From the NCBI GenBank assembly GCA_041890495.1, contig CP169086.1:1240001-1304000 (forward strand): a stretch of 64,000 nucleotides of DNA, in the 5' to 3' direction. The notes beneath the pieces were generated by a model. The model ran no database searches and had not been told where the DNA came from. It worked only from the letters and a program-made list of their open reading frames with translations. Made by a program: the position numbers and the translations under genes. Origin of the DNA: Escherichia boydii (GTDB lineage Bacteria; Pseudomonadota; Gammaproteobacteria; Enterobacterales; Enterobacteriaceae). Shown piece by piece: positions 1-7,988 of this stretch (its first letter is position 1; every line of letters starts with the position of its first letter).

Positions 1-649
1 GATAGCGAATCTCCGCCTTTAACGCCGGGCGAGTCAGCCCCTGCGTCCAGTCGGGCCGCAGGATGGTTTCATCGAGGGTAGCGCCCCGGCTAAGATGCAG
101 CCTGACCGGAGCCCAGATGCCGCCAGAGTTGGCGTCCTGTCCCTGGGGCGACCAGGCCCCACCGGGGCGCGTGTCATGCTGGTTAAGGATCCCCTTCATG
201 AGCGTTTTATGCAGCGGCCAGACCTTAGTGGGATCTTCGTAAGGGCTGTCCACCCTGACCACGAGCTTATTGTGACGTTGTAACGCGGGGCTGGCATCCA
301 GCGAAAAGCGCTGAAAATAGCCCTCGTGCTTGCCCAGCGGCTGGCCGTTCAGCGTCACCTCTGCAAGGTAATCGACGCCGTCAAACACCAGGGTGCTCAT
401 CACGTCAGGCGGCTGCACGGGCAGGGAAAACGCGTGCTTATACCACAGCGCGCCCTGGCGATCGTACCCGGCGCTGTACCAGTTGGCAGGAACCTGAAGC
501 GGGCGCCAGCCTGATGCGGCAGGGTGCGCGCTACTATTGGCGTCCTGAACCTGCCACTTTCCAGCAAGAGACCAGCTGACCGGCACAGTGTTCGCTACCG
601 CGTGGGTGGTCAACAGGGCAAAAAACAGCGCGCAGCTGCGAGTCATCAT
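1..649 (-). CDS. Secreted glycoside hydrolase family 2-like protein (3' part outside window)
   Basis: The reading frame begins ATG-ATG at 649/646 and stays open to base 1, giving about 216 residues of a larger protein. It starts with a short basic tip (MMTRS) and a hydrophobic run ending in THAVA, a plausible Sec signal peptide, so the product is probably periplasmic. The rest has the look of a GH2 sugar-binding jelly-roll domain: a start near WSLAGKWQVQD, then VPANWY, LWYKHAFSLP, LVFDGVDYLAEVTLNGQPLG and HEGYFQRFSLD, as in beta-mannosidase or beta-galactosidase N-termini. The catalytic domain lies outside the window. The start overlaps the stop of the histidine kinase gene (ATGA), so it is the last gene seen in this operon. 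Trimming or recycling of the polysaccharide made by the operon is inference. Confidence 0.7.
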   Translation of the reverse strand, partial: MMTRSCALFFALLTTHAVANTVPVSWSLAGKWQVQDANSSAHPAASGWRPLQVPANWYSAGYDRQGALWYKHAFSLPVQPPDVMSTLVFDGVDYLAEVTLNGQPLGKHEGYFQRFSLDASPALQRHNKLVVRVDSPYEDPTKVWPLHKTLMKGILNQHDTRPGGAWSPQGQDANSGGIWAPVRLHLSRGATLDETILRPDWTQGLTRPALKAEIRY

Positions 650-3312
650 GCGTTTACCCCGCGTGCGGTGAGCCAGGCCGTGAGGCGCTGCGATTCCTGG
701 CGAAGGTTGTCATTCAGGGCCGCAAGCCGTTGCCCATCCAGCGCGTGTGCGTCGCTTTCCAGCACCTGCAGCTGCTGTGCGAGCGTGCTGAAGTCCAGGG
801 TGACGGCTTCACCCCGCAGCTTGTGGGCCGCGCGGCGCAGCGCTTCGCGATCGTCGCTGTCGATAGCCCGGGTGATGGCCTTCATGGCCTCCTCCAGCCC
901 TTCGCCAAACAGGGCGAGCAGCTCCTGCACCAGGGCGGGATCGTCAGCGCACTGCTTCAGCAGGCGTGCTTCATCCGGAAAACCGGAGGAATCTTCGTGA
1001 CGCTGAAGCACGCGGTCAATCTCTTCAGCGAGACGCTCCTGGCTGATGGGCTTGGCAATATAGCCGTCGAAACCCATGTTGAGACAGCGCTCTTTGTCCC
1101 CCTGCATGGCGTGTGCGGTCATGGCGACGGTGGGCTGCGCCGGGCCGGGGCGGGACCGTTCTTCTTCACGCAGCAGGCGAATGGCGGTCTCACCGTCCAT
1201 CTCCGGCATCTGAAGATCGATCAGCAAAACGTCCCACGCGCCCGCGCGCCAGCGTTCCAGCATCGCGACGCCATTATCGACGATCTGACAGGTGTGCCCG
1301 AGCCGCTCAAGCAGGCGCGCGGCGACCTTCTGGTTAACCAGATTATCTTCAGCCAGCAGGATCCGTAGTTCCGTAGCCCCTGGAGAGACGACAGGCGCGG
1401 GCGTGCTTTCACCCGCGGGCGCGGGCGAATGTTCAAACGCGGCGGCAATCGCCTGATGTAATTCATCCTGGGCGATAGGCTTATGCAGATAGTTCTTGAT
1501 CCCGATCCGCTTCAGCATATTGATATCAAAATGGCGGCTCATGGAGCTCAGCATGATGATATGGCTTTCAGCAACCTGCGGCAGAACTGAAAGCTCAAGG
1601 GCCAGAGACACGCCGTCCATATCCGGCATCTGCGCGTCCAGCAGGATCAGCGGCCATACTGTTCCAGCTTTAACCCTGGCGATGGCCTCGCTGGCGTTGT
1701 TAACGCAGGAGGGCTTCAGCCCCATCTGGCTGAGCATTGCTGCCAGCAGCCGCAGGTTGGTCTCGTTATCATCAACCACCAGCACGGGTTCACCGTTAAA
1801 GCGATGGGTATGTGGACGCTCTCCGGGCGCAAGGGTCTGTGCCGCCAGCGGCAGCGAGAACGAAAATTCGCTGCCTTTTCCCGGCTCGCTGGAGACCGTT
1901 AATTCGCCCCCCATCGCCGCAACCAGCCTTGCCGAGATGGTTAGCCCGAGCCCCGTACCGCCATAGCGGCGGGTTGTTGAGTTATCCGCCTGGCTGAAGG
2001 CTTCAAAAATGGCCTTCTGCTTATCTGCCGGTATGCCAATGCCGCTGTCGCGCACGCCAAAACGCCATCGATCCGCGCTATCGCCGGGTTCAACAACCAG
2101 GATCACTTCTCCCTGATGGGTAAACTTCAGCGCGTTACCCAGCAGATTGGTCAGGATCTGGCGCAGCCGCGCGCCGTCGACCAGCAGCACGTCGGGGACG
2201 TCGGGCGCAATATCAACCAGCAGCTCGATACCTTTTTCGCTCGCCCCCGGCATGTGCGGACGAATAAGCGACTGAATGAAGGGGCGAACAGGCACGGGGT
2301 CCGTCTCCAGCTCCACTTTGCCGGCTTCGATACGGGAAAAATCGAGAATATCGTTGATGATATGCAGAAGAGACTGGGCAGAACTCATTACCAGCGTCAG
2401 ATAATCGCGCTGATCGGCACTGAGAGACGTATCCAGGCACAGCTGGGTCATGCCAATAATGCCGTTCATCGGGGTACGAATTTCATGGCTCATATTCGCC
2501 AGGAACGCGCTTTTCGCCTCATTGGCTTTTTGTGCCTCAAGGGCCGAGGCGAACGCCTGAATTTCAGCCTCTTTGCGCCGCGTAATATCCTGCAGCGTGC
2601 CAATGACGCGCTCGGCGTTTCCCTCAATGGAGAGCGTGACCACCTGGCCGGACAGCAGCATCCAGCGCAGCCCTTCGGTAGGGTGATGCACGCGAATTTC
2701 ACATTCAAAGACCGGGCGGTGATCCTGCTTAGAAGCCTGCAGCGCCTTGCGCAGCGGTGCGCGATCGTCCTCGTGGACCTGATTGAGCAGAAAACGCACC
2801 GGATATCGCCACTGCGTGCGCGACTGGCCCAGCATGGCAAGCAGGGTGTCGTTAACCTGGAGCGTGTCGTCGGAAACCTGCCAGTCCCAGATCCCGATAT
2901 GAATGGATTCCGCCGTCAGCAGAAAATCATCATGCAGCTGGTGGCGCGCGCGCTGCGCTTCATCCAGCTCCGTAATATCGCTGTGCAGGCTGACAATGCC
3001 GCCGTCCGCAAGCCGCTGATGCTGGACGAAGATCCGCCGCTGCCCCGCCTGCCGCACCTCGCAGTGTTTATCCTGCCGACAGTTACGCGCGATCGACTCG
3101 CGCAGCGTCTGGCGCAGGCCGGGGTCGACGTTGTAAACGGCATCGATAAAGCGTTCCACCAGCGCCTCAAGGGTCGTCCCCACCTTCAGCCACGGGGTGA
3201 TGACCGGATAAAACAGGGCAACGTTGTGATTCCAGGCCTGCAGGCGTTCCTCGCGGTCATAAATCATGACGGCGGCCGGCAGCGCGTTAAGATCGTACGT
3301 GAACGAACTCAT
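646..3312 (-). CDS. Cytosolic hybrid sensor histidine kinase (PAS-PAS-HisKA-HATPase-REC-REC-Hpt)
   Basis: This 888-residue kinase carries a complete phosphorelay in one chain. Two PAS-like segments occupy about 1-115 and 130-245. A HisKA box (FLANMSHEIRTPMNG) puts the phospho-histidine at H276. The ATPase part has N (LLGNALKF), G1 (DSGIGIP) and G2 (GGTGLGL) boxes. Two receiver domains have acceptor aspartates at D559 (LLDAQMPDMDG) and D699 (LIDLQMPEMDG). A C-terminal Hpt domain has H830 in RRAAHKLRGEAVT. There is no membrane segment, so the signal is probably cytosolic. It sits 11 bases after the globin gene and overlaps the GH2 gene start. The Hpt needs an outside receiver; the nearest one encoded is the response regulator-PP2C protein at 12.2 kb, a pairing that I infer. 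The architecture resembles BarA/ArcB and Vibrio SypF. Confidence 0.93.
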   Translation of the reverse strand: MSSFTYDLNALPAAVMIYDREERLQAWNHNVALFYPVITPWLKVGTTLEALVERFIDAVYNVDPGLRQTLRESIARNCRQDKHCEVRQAGQRRIFVQHQRLADGGIVSLHSDITELDEAQRARHQLHDDFLLTAESIHIGIWDWQVSDDTLQVNDTLLAMLGQSRTQWRYPVRFLLNQVHEDDRAPLRKALQASKQDHRPVFECEIRVHHPTEGLRWMLLSGQVVTLSIEGNAERVIGTLQDITRRKEAEIQAFASALEAQKANEAKSAFLANMSHEIRTPMNGIIGMTQLCLDTSLSADQRDYLTLVMSSAQSLLHIINDILDFSRIEAGKVELETDPVPVRPFIQSLIRPHMPGASEKGIELLVDIAPDVPDVLLVDGARLRQILTNLLGNALKFTHQGEVILVVEPGDSADRWRFGVRDSGIGIPADKQKAIFEAFSQADNSTTRRYGGTGLGLTISARLVAAMGGELTVSSEPGKGSEFSFSLPLAAQTLAPGERPHTHRFNGEPVLVVDDNETNLRLLAAMLSQMGLKPSCVNNASEAIARVKAGTVWPLILLDAQMPDMDGVSLALELSVLPQVAESHIIMLSSMSRHFDINMLKRIGIKNYLHKPIAQDELHQAIAAAFEHSPAPAGESTPAPVVSPGATELRILLAEDNLVNQKVAARLLERLGHTCQIVDNGVAMLERWRAGAWDVLLIDLQMPEMDGETAIRLLREEERSRPGPAQPTVAMTAHAMQGDKERCLNMGFDGYIAKPISQERLAEEIDRVLQRHEDSSGFPDEARLLKQCADDPALVQELLALFGEGLEEAMKAITRAIDSDDREALRRAAHKLRGEAVTLDFSTLAQQLQVLESDAHALDGQRLAALNDNLRQESQRLTAWLTARGVNA

Positions 3313-3323
3313 CGTGATCCTCC

Positions 3324-3749
3324 CTACGCGCGGTAGTGCAGTTCTGCCTGTCGGCGCAGATATTCCAGCCCGGGCGCGATCGCCATGGCCCAGGCCGTCA
3401 GGATCTCATCGTCGCACTGCGGATCGCGTTCGCTCACCGCGTTCAACATCGCTTCGCGCCACAGGGCAAAAAATCGCGGGGGGAGGTGGAGACCGTCGTC
3501 ACTTTGCTCCCGCGCCAGGCGTTCGAGAAAATCAGGGACGATCAGAGCGCCGTCCACCGCAAGCATGGCGAAGAAGCTTTTAAACAGGGTCTGCTGACCT
3601 TCCCGATCCGGCAGACGAGAAAAATGCGCCTCAGTTTCGGGTGACATGTGGACGAAGGCGTCATAGAACGTCTGAAAAAACGCGGTTTTTTCATTATTCG
3701 GAAAGACGCGGTTCAGGCTGGATTCAAACAGATCGCGATAAAATTTCAC
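3324..3749 (-). CDS. Globin-fold protein, possible non-heme sensor globin
   Basis: The 141 residues align by eye with single-domain bacterial globins such as Vitreoscilla Vgb: FYDAFVHMSPETEAHF matches the B/C helix region, and CDDEILTAWAMAIAPGLEYL matches the G/H region (Vgb has TDDILDAWGKAYG). Around the F helix the sequence is EQSDDGLHLPPRFFALW. In Vgb the proximal heme-ligating histidine stands four residues before the GV pair; here that position is not histidine, and the nearest His is displaced. Either heme is bound differently or this is a non-heme globin like the N-terminal domain of RsbR. The gene overlaps the upstream DUF3131 gene by 4 bases and precedes the hybrid kinase by 11, so it may be a sensory or scaffold partner of that kinase (inference). 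Confidence 0.65.
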   Translation of the reverse strand: MKFYRDLFESSLNRVFPNNEKTAFFQTFYDAFVHMSPETEAHFSRLPDREGQQTLFKSFFAMLAVDGALIVPDFLERLAREQSDDGLHLPPRFFALWREAMLNAVSERDPQCDDEILTAWAMAIAPGLEYLRRQAELHYRA

Positions 3750-5140
3750 GGCGTCCTCCTTATGATGCTTTCGCCCGGCAGACAGTGCCCGATGGGCGTG
3801 TATTCCTCTGCCAGACGGCGTGAAAAATAGCTCTCTTTCTTTGACCGACGAACGTCAAACAGCGGCCCGGCGTTGTGTTTAAAGAAAAGGGCTTCCAGAA
3901 CCGTGGCATTGGTAGAGAGGGTTAACGCAGCGTTGGTATCGCCCGTGGCTTCCTGACGGCCCTCGTACCAGCCTTTCTGCGGATCGTTAAGGTGTTTTGT
4001 GACCGTCATCAGCACGTCGGTGTACGGGGTGTCCCACAGGGCCCACAGGGCAAAGACTGCTTTGGTCGATACCTGCGCAAAACGGGTGTAGTCCCGGCCA
4101 TCGTCGCCGACAGAGTTCCAGGCATAGCCATTTCCCCAGACCGTATCCTGGATATGCCAGGGCGCCTGCGGGAGCGAGAAATCTGCCCTGGCCGTCAGGA
4201 TTTTATCGGTCTCCCAGCGGGTCTTCTGGCTCAGCCAGACGTTTTCGGCCTGCTTGCGCAGACGCTTTTGCAGATCGGCCGCAACGCCTTCGGGCTCCCA
4301 GCCAAACTCCAGGCCCGGCAGCATATAGGGAAGGGTGCTAATCAGGGAGGGCTGCCACATGGTGCGCGGATCCCGGGCATCGACGGCCAGACGCCGCTGG
4401 GCGATGATGACGTGGTGCGCAGGGGGCGAAAACGCTTTATCCGGAGAAAATCCCCACAGCTGAAACGCCGTCGCGGCATATTCGCTCTCGCCTAGGCGCA
4501 GCTCCTCGCGCACCACCGGCTGACCGTTTTGCAGGGAAGATGACCACAGTTCGCCTTCGCCGTCGATGACCGGGCAGAAATTCCAGCGCAGGATAATTTT
4601 ATCGAGGTATTCGCTGTACTGCGGTTCCCGCTCTGCGGTGAGGCGCAGGGCGAGCATCAGACGCGCCATATCGCGCGCGGACCAGCCATTTTTGATGGGC
4701 TTGCCGCTAAAGTCGACCGGCGTCGCCGTCTGGCTGGAATAGAGTCGGCTCGGCGTCCGGGCATCGGTCAGCATCAGGCGGTTAAGGGTGCCCATGATAC
4801 GGGTTAAGCGAGCGTCATACTCGGCATCATCAATTAGCCCCAGCTCTTTTGCCGCCAGCAGGGCGATAAGCGTATCGCCCATTTGCCAGAGCGTGACGCG
4901 GGGCTGTTTGTCGCTCCCGTTGACCAGCCCCGTTTGCGGCTGGGTATTATTGACGAAATAGCGCCAGGCGATCGCCGCCCACTGTTGCTCTTCCGGCGTC
5001 AGGGCGGCAATACGCGCGCTGGAGTGCCAGCCGCCATTGATGAGCCAGCGCCAGCCTGCTCCCTGATGGCCAAACAGAGCAAAGACGATCGCGCCTGCGA
5101 GGAGTAATCCCGCTAGCCCTCTGGCTAAGGTTTTAAGCAT
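3746..5140 (-). CDS. DUF3131 domain protein (third paralogue)
   Basis: The 464-residue product has an N-terminal hydrophobic segment (LAGLLLAGAIVFALFG) that acts as a signal anchor, followed by a DUF3131 domain of the predicted glucoamylase-like alpha/alpha type. Family landmarks shared with its two neighbours are AWRYFVNNTQPQTGLVNGSD near the start, WQMGDTLIALLAAKELG, and the C-terminal stretch GWYEGRQEATGDTNAALTLS with TNATVLEALFFK. It overlaps the preceding paralogue by 16 bases and the globin gene by 4, which suggests translational coupling. The fold suggests binding or processing of glucan chains in the periplasm, but the activity is unknown. Three similar copies in a row point to tandem duplication with divergence. 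Confidence 0.85.
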   Translation of the reverse strand: MLKTLARGLAGLLLAGAIVFALFGHQGAGWRWLINGGWHSSARIAALTPEEQQWAAIAWRYFVNNTQPQTGLVNGSDKQPRVTLWQMGDTLIALLAAKELGLIDDAEYDARLTRIMGTLNRLMLTDARTPSRLYSSQTATPVDFSGKPIKNGWSARDMARLMLALRLTAEREPQYSEYLDKIILRWNFCPVIDGEGELWSSSLQNGQPVVREELRLGESEYAATAFQLWGFSPDKAFSPPAHHVIIAQRRLAVDARDPRTMWQPSLISTLPYMLPGLEFGWEPEGVAADLQKRLRKQAENVWLSQKTRWETDKILTARADFSLPQAPWHIQDTVWGNGYAWNSVGDDGRDYTRFAQVSTKAVFALWALWDTPYTDVLMTVTKHLNDPQKGWYEGRQEATGDTNAALTLSTNATVLEALFFKHNAGPLFDVRRSKKESYFSRRLAEEYTPIGHCLPGESIIRRTP

Positions 5141-6672
5141 TGCGCAGTTACCGGAGGCGGTTTAACGGGCTCGTCCGCGCTGCATGACGCGCACTGGCAG
5201 GCCTGACAGGCGGGTTTGGTACGCTGCGTGACGCCGGTCCGGTCGCACCAGCTTTTTACGGCAGGTGTGCTGGTCAGGAACGGACGGCTGCGCAGCGCGT
5301 TGTTCTCTTCAAACTGATCGAGCAGCTTTTGATCCCACAGCGACGGCGCAAAATCCTTGCTCTTCGGGTTGTCGGTGTTGAAGGCCAGCAGTTTTCCCTC
5401 TTTTTTGAACAACAGGGCCTCCAGCATGATGCCGTTATTGTTCGCGGTGAACTCTTTGATCGGCCCGTCACCGTTTTCATACAGCCCTTCGTAGTAGCCT
5501 TTTCCCTCTTCATTGGCATTCTCAATGGTGTTCAGCAGGCGGTCGGTATAAGGGGAGTTCCACAACACCCACATGCCCAGCGCCGCCTTCAGCGATATCG
5601 CGGCAGCGTTAGGGACGAACTGGCCTTTATCGGTAATGGTGTTCCAGTTGTACCCGTCGCTGAAGACGGTGTCATAGACGAAGTAAGGGGCCTTATCGAG
5701 CTGGTGCTCGGAGCGTGCGGTAAGGACGCCGGTAATGGTATAGCGGTTCTCCTGCGCCTGATAAACGCGGTCGGCAAAGTTTTTCATCCACGTCAGGGAG
5801 TAGTCGCGCGGGGCGTTATCCCGGTCGGTCGGTTGATCAAAGCCGAACTCCAGCCCGTAGAGCAGATAGGATTCCGTCACCACGTAGTTATGCTGCGACG
5901 TGTTGCGCGGGTCGCGCGTATCGTACGGGACCAGCACGCAGTAGATCTCGGCCAGCTCGTAAGGCTGCGGACGGCTGGCTTTGCAGGTATTAAACCCCCA
6001 CAGCTGGAAACCGGCCGCGCCGTACTCTTCATAGCCCAGCCGACCTTCCTGAACGTACTTCGGCTGGCCGTTTTCCAGGTAGGCCCCGTACAGCGTGCCG
6101 CAGGGATCGATCGCGTGGCTGAAATCCCAGCCGAGCACCACGTTATCAATGCTGTTGCCGTATTCCGGGTACCGCTCTTTGATGATTTTCAGCCAGACCA
6201 GCATTCGCCCGATATCCAGCGCCGAGAAGCCAATTTCGCCGGGCTTGTTGGTGTAGTCCACCTTCTGACCGCTGATGGTGTTATAGGCCTTGTTGGGCAG
6301 CTCGTTGCGAAACAGTACCAGGGTGTTTAACGTGGCGAGGAATTTCAGCATCCGGCGGTCAAATTCCGCTTTATCAACGATCCCCAACTCGCGCGCCGCC
6401 GTCAGGGCGGCCAGATAGGAGGCGCTGTCCCACATGGTGGTGGAGGGATATTTGTTGACCGCATTCACCAGGCCCGTCGTGGGCTGATAGTTGGTGACGA
6501 AATACTGCCAGGCGTTTTTCGCAATGGTCATCTCCCGGGCCGTCAGCTCGCCGCTGCGCGGGGAGTAACCTGATGCAGGCAGCTCGGTATCCGCAAGCAC
6601 GGTCGATAACGCCAGCCAGCAGATCGTTATTCCCGTGAGCAGGTGGAAAAGGATCGGGGATCGTGGCTTCAT
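5125..6672 (-). CDS. DUF3131 domain protein (second paralogue, Cys-rich tail)
   Basis: The 515-residue product begins with a signal peptide (FHLLTGITICWLALSTVLAD) and continues into a DUF3131 domain: AWQYFVTNYQPTTGLVNAVN, WDSASYLAALTAARELG, DYTNKPGEIGFSALDIGRML, WGFNTCKASRPQPYEL and GKGYYEGLYENGDGPIKEFT. It is the longest of the three copies. Its C-terminal tail (about 475-515) is unusual, with six cysteines including CQACQCASC. In the periplasm these could form disulfides or bind metal; neither paralogue has such a tail. It overlaps the next gene upstream by 4 bases. Export and an alpha/alpha-toroid fold are well supported. Enzymatic activity on a glucan is inference. Confidence 0.85.
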   Translation of the reverse strand: MKPRSPILFHLLTGITICWLALSTVLADTELPASGYSPRSGELTAREMTIAKNAWQYFVTNYQPTTGLVNAVNKYPSTTMWDSASYLAALTAARELGIVDKAEFDRRMLKFLATLNTLVLFRNELPNKAYNTISGQKVDYTNKPGEIGFSALDIGRMLVWLKIIKERYPEYGNSIDNVVLGWDFSHAIDPCGTLYGAYLENGQPKYVQEGRLGYEEYGAAGFQLWGFNTCKASRPQPYELAEIYCVLVPYDTRDPRNTSQHNYVVTESYLLYGLEFGFDQPTDRDNAPRDYSLTWMKNFADRVYQAQENRYTITGVLTARSEHQLDKAPYFVYDTVFSDGYNWNTITDKGQFVPNAAAISLKAALGMWVLWNSPYTDRLLNTIENANEEGKGYYEGLYENGDGPIKEFTANNNGIMLEALLFKKEGKLLAFNTDNPKSKDFAPSLWDQKLLDQFEENNALRSRPFLTSTPAVKSWCDRTGVTQRTKPACQACQCASCSADEPVKPPPVTAQCLKP

Positions 6673-7988
6673 GGCGTTGCTCCTGCTGAGGGGGAAGTGT
6701 AGAGGCAGGCCAGACAGAGCATCTGGCCATGGGCGATATACGACAAACTTTCCAGCACAATAGCATTGGTATCGGCGTCCACGACGGCATTGACGCTGTT
6801 GTTGAGATTTAACCCGCGCTGCCAGCCTTTACCCGGCACCTGAAGGGCCAGAACCTGCTGGCGCAGCGCTTCGCTCCAGCCGTTGCGGAACAGGGCATAC
6901 CAGGCAAACGCGGTGCGGGTGGAGGTAATCGCCACTTTCTCCGGCACCTCGTCGCGCAGGTTACGCGCCTGAACCGGCTGCCTGTCCGGCAGATCGTTGA
7001 CGTAATCCGGCGCCGGTTCGGCATAATCGGTGCTGACCGGCGGTTTTGGGGTGCGCAGGCTATGGCGCCGCTGCTGGATCTGCATAATCCGCCACGCGAT
7101 TTCAGCGCTCTGCGCGTCAAAGCCCAGCTCAAGACCGGTTAACAGATAGGGGAGACTGATCAGGGAGGTTTGCTTGCCCCAGGGCGTGCGTAGACCCTCA
7201 TCGGGCACCATCACGCCATCCAGATCGATCATCTTTTGCCCTTCAGGCGGGTTGGTCACCGCGAGGCCTGCCGCGCTGTCAATCAGGCGCAGCGTATGGC
7301 TGGCATAGAGACGGTAGCCAAAGCTGTCCCGCTGTTCGTCATCGGTCAGCGTCCAGTGATGGAGCGGCACGGCCGCCTGACTTTGAACGTTATATTCAAT
7401 CAGTGCGCCGGTGTTCCAGAGGCTAAATAGATCGTTGATAGCCGCCGCGTGCTGAGGATAGCGCCACAGGAGGGTCTGAAGCGCCGTCAGCAGGCGGCTC
7501 AGCCCAATTGCCGAGGCGTCGGGTTTGCCGAGGATCTTCAGGGTGTCCGCATGGTAATACGCGGCAGGGAGGCCTCGCTCGTTGAGCGGAAGCTGCCCCA
7601 GCGCAAACAGGGCCGTGCCGATCCTCTCGTCGAACTCATCGGCGGAAATAATGTTCAGCTGCTCTGCGGCAGCGGTCGCAAACAGGTAGCTCCCGACGCT
7701 CCAGAGGCTCAGCCACGGCTCACCGTCGCTGGCGTTGGCCAGGCCGTTTGGCTGGGTATTATTCACGTAGTACTGCCAGGCGACCCGCGCCCAGATGGCT
7801 TCGTCATAGGTCAGCGGGCGTTTTGCAGGCAGCGGAGGGAAGTCTTTACTGAGCGCGATGCCGCCGCTGCTTTCCACGCGCGTGGGCATCTGTTTCTCCA
7901 CCCAGACCACAATGGCAAAGCCGATCAGGAAGCCGAGCAAAATGGTGAGGTAGCTGCGCGCGGGCAGCAGGGCATCACGTATCCTCAT
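6669..7988 (-). CDS. DUF3131 domain protein (first paralogue)
   Basis: The 439-residue product has an N-terminal membrane anchor (YLTILLGFLIGFAIVVWVEK) and a periplasmic DUF3131 domain with the family landmarks AWQYYVNNTQPNGLANASDG, LWSVGSYLFATAAAEQLN and GKGWQRGLNLNNSVNAVVDA. It is the most divergent copy: the tract DSFGYRLYASHTLRLIDSA replaces the usual GxxEYAATAFQLWGF-type segment of the others. It directly follows the glycosyltransferase gene with a 4-base overlap, so synthesis of both proteins is probably coupled. A role in handling the nascent polymer at the membrane is inferred from position only. Confidence 0.83.
   Translation of the reverse strand: MRIRDALLPARSYLTILLGFLIGFAIVVWVEKQMPTRVESSGGIALSKDFPPLPAKRPLTYDEAIWARVAWQYYVNNTQPNGLANASDGEPWLSLWSVGSYLFATAAAEQLNIISADEFDERIGTALFALGQLPLNERGLPAAYYHADTLKILGKPDASAIGLSRLLTALQTLLWRYPQHAAAINDLFSLWNTGALIEYNVQSQAAVPLHHWTLTDDEQRDSFGYRLYASHTLRLIDSAAGLAVTNPPEGQKMIDLDGVMVPDEGLRTPWGKQTSLISLPYLLTGLELGFDAQSAEIAWRIMQIQQRRHSLRTPKPPVSTDYAEPAPDYVNDLPDRQPVQARNLRDEVPEKVAITSTRTAFAWYALFRNGWSEALRQQVLALQVPGKGWQRGLNLNNSVNAVVDADTNAIVLESLSYIAHGQMLCLACLYTSPSAGATP

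Noticed and set aside
2116..3336. Long rightward open frame of 406 codons inside the hybrid kinase gene
   Set aside because: It lies entirely opposite a gene with seven recognisable domains, has Arg/Gln/His-rich composition typical of the antisense frame in GC-rich DNA, and has no family resemblance.
5329..6330. Rightward open frame of 333 codons opposite the second DUF3131 gene
   Set aside because: Composition and position show an antisense shadow; the DUF3131 frame has a signal peptide and family motifs.
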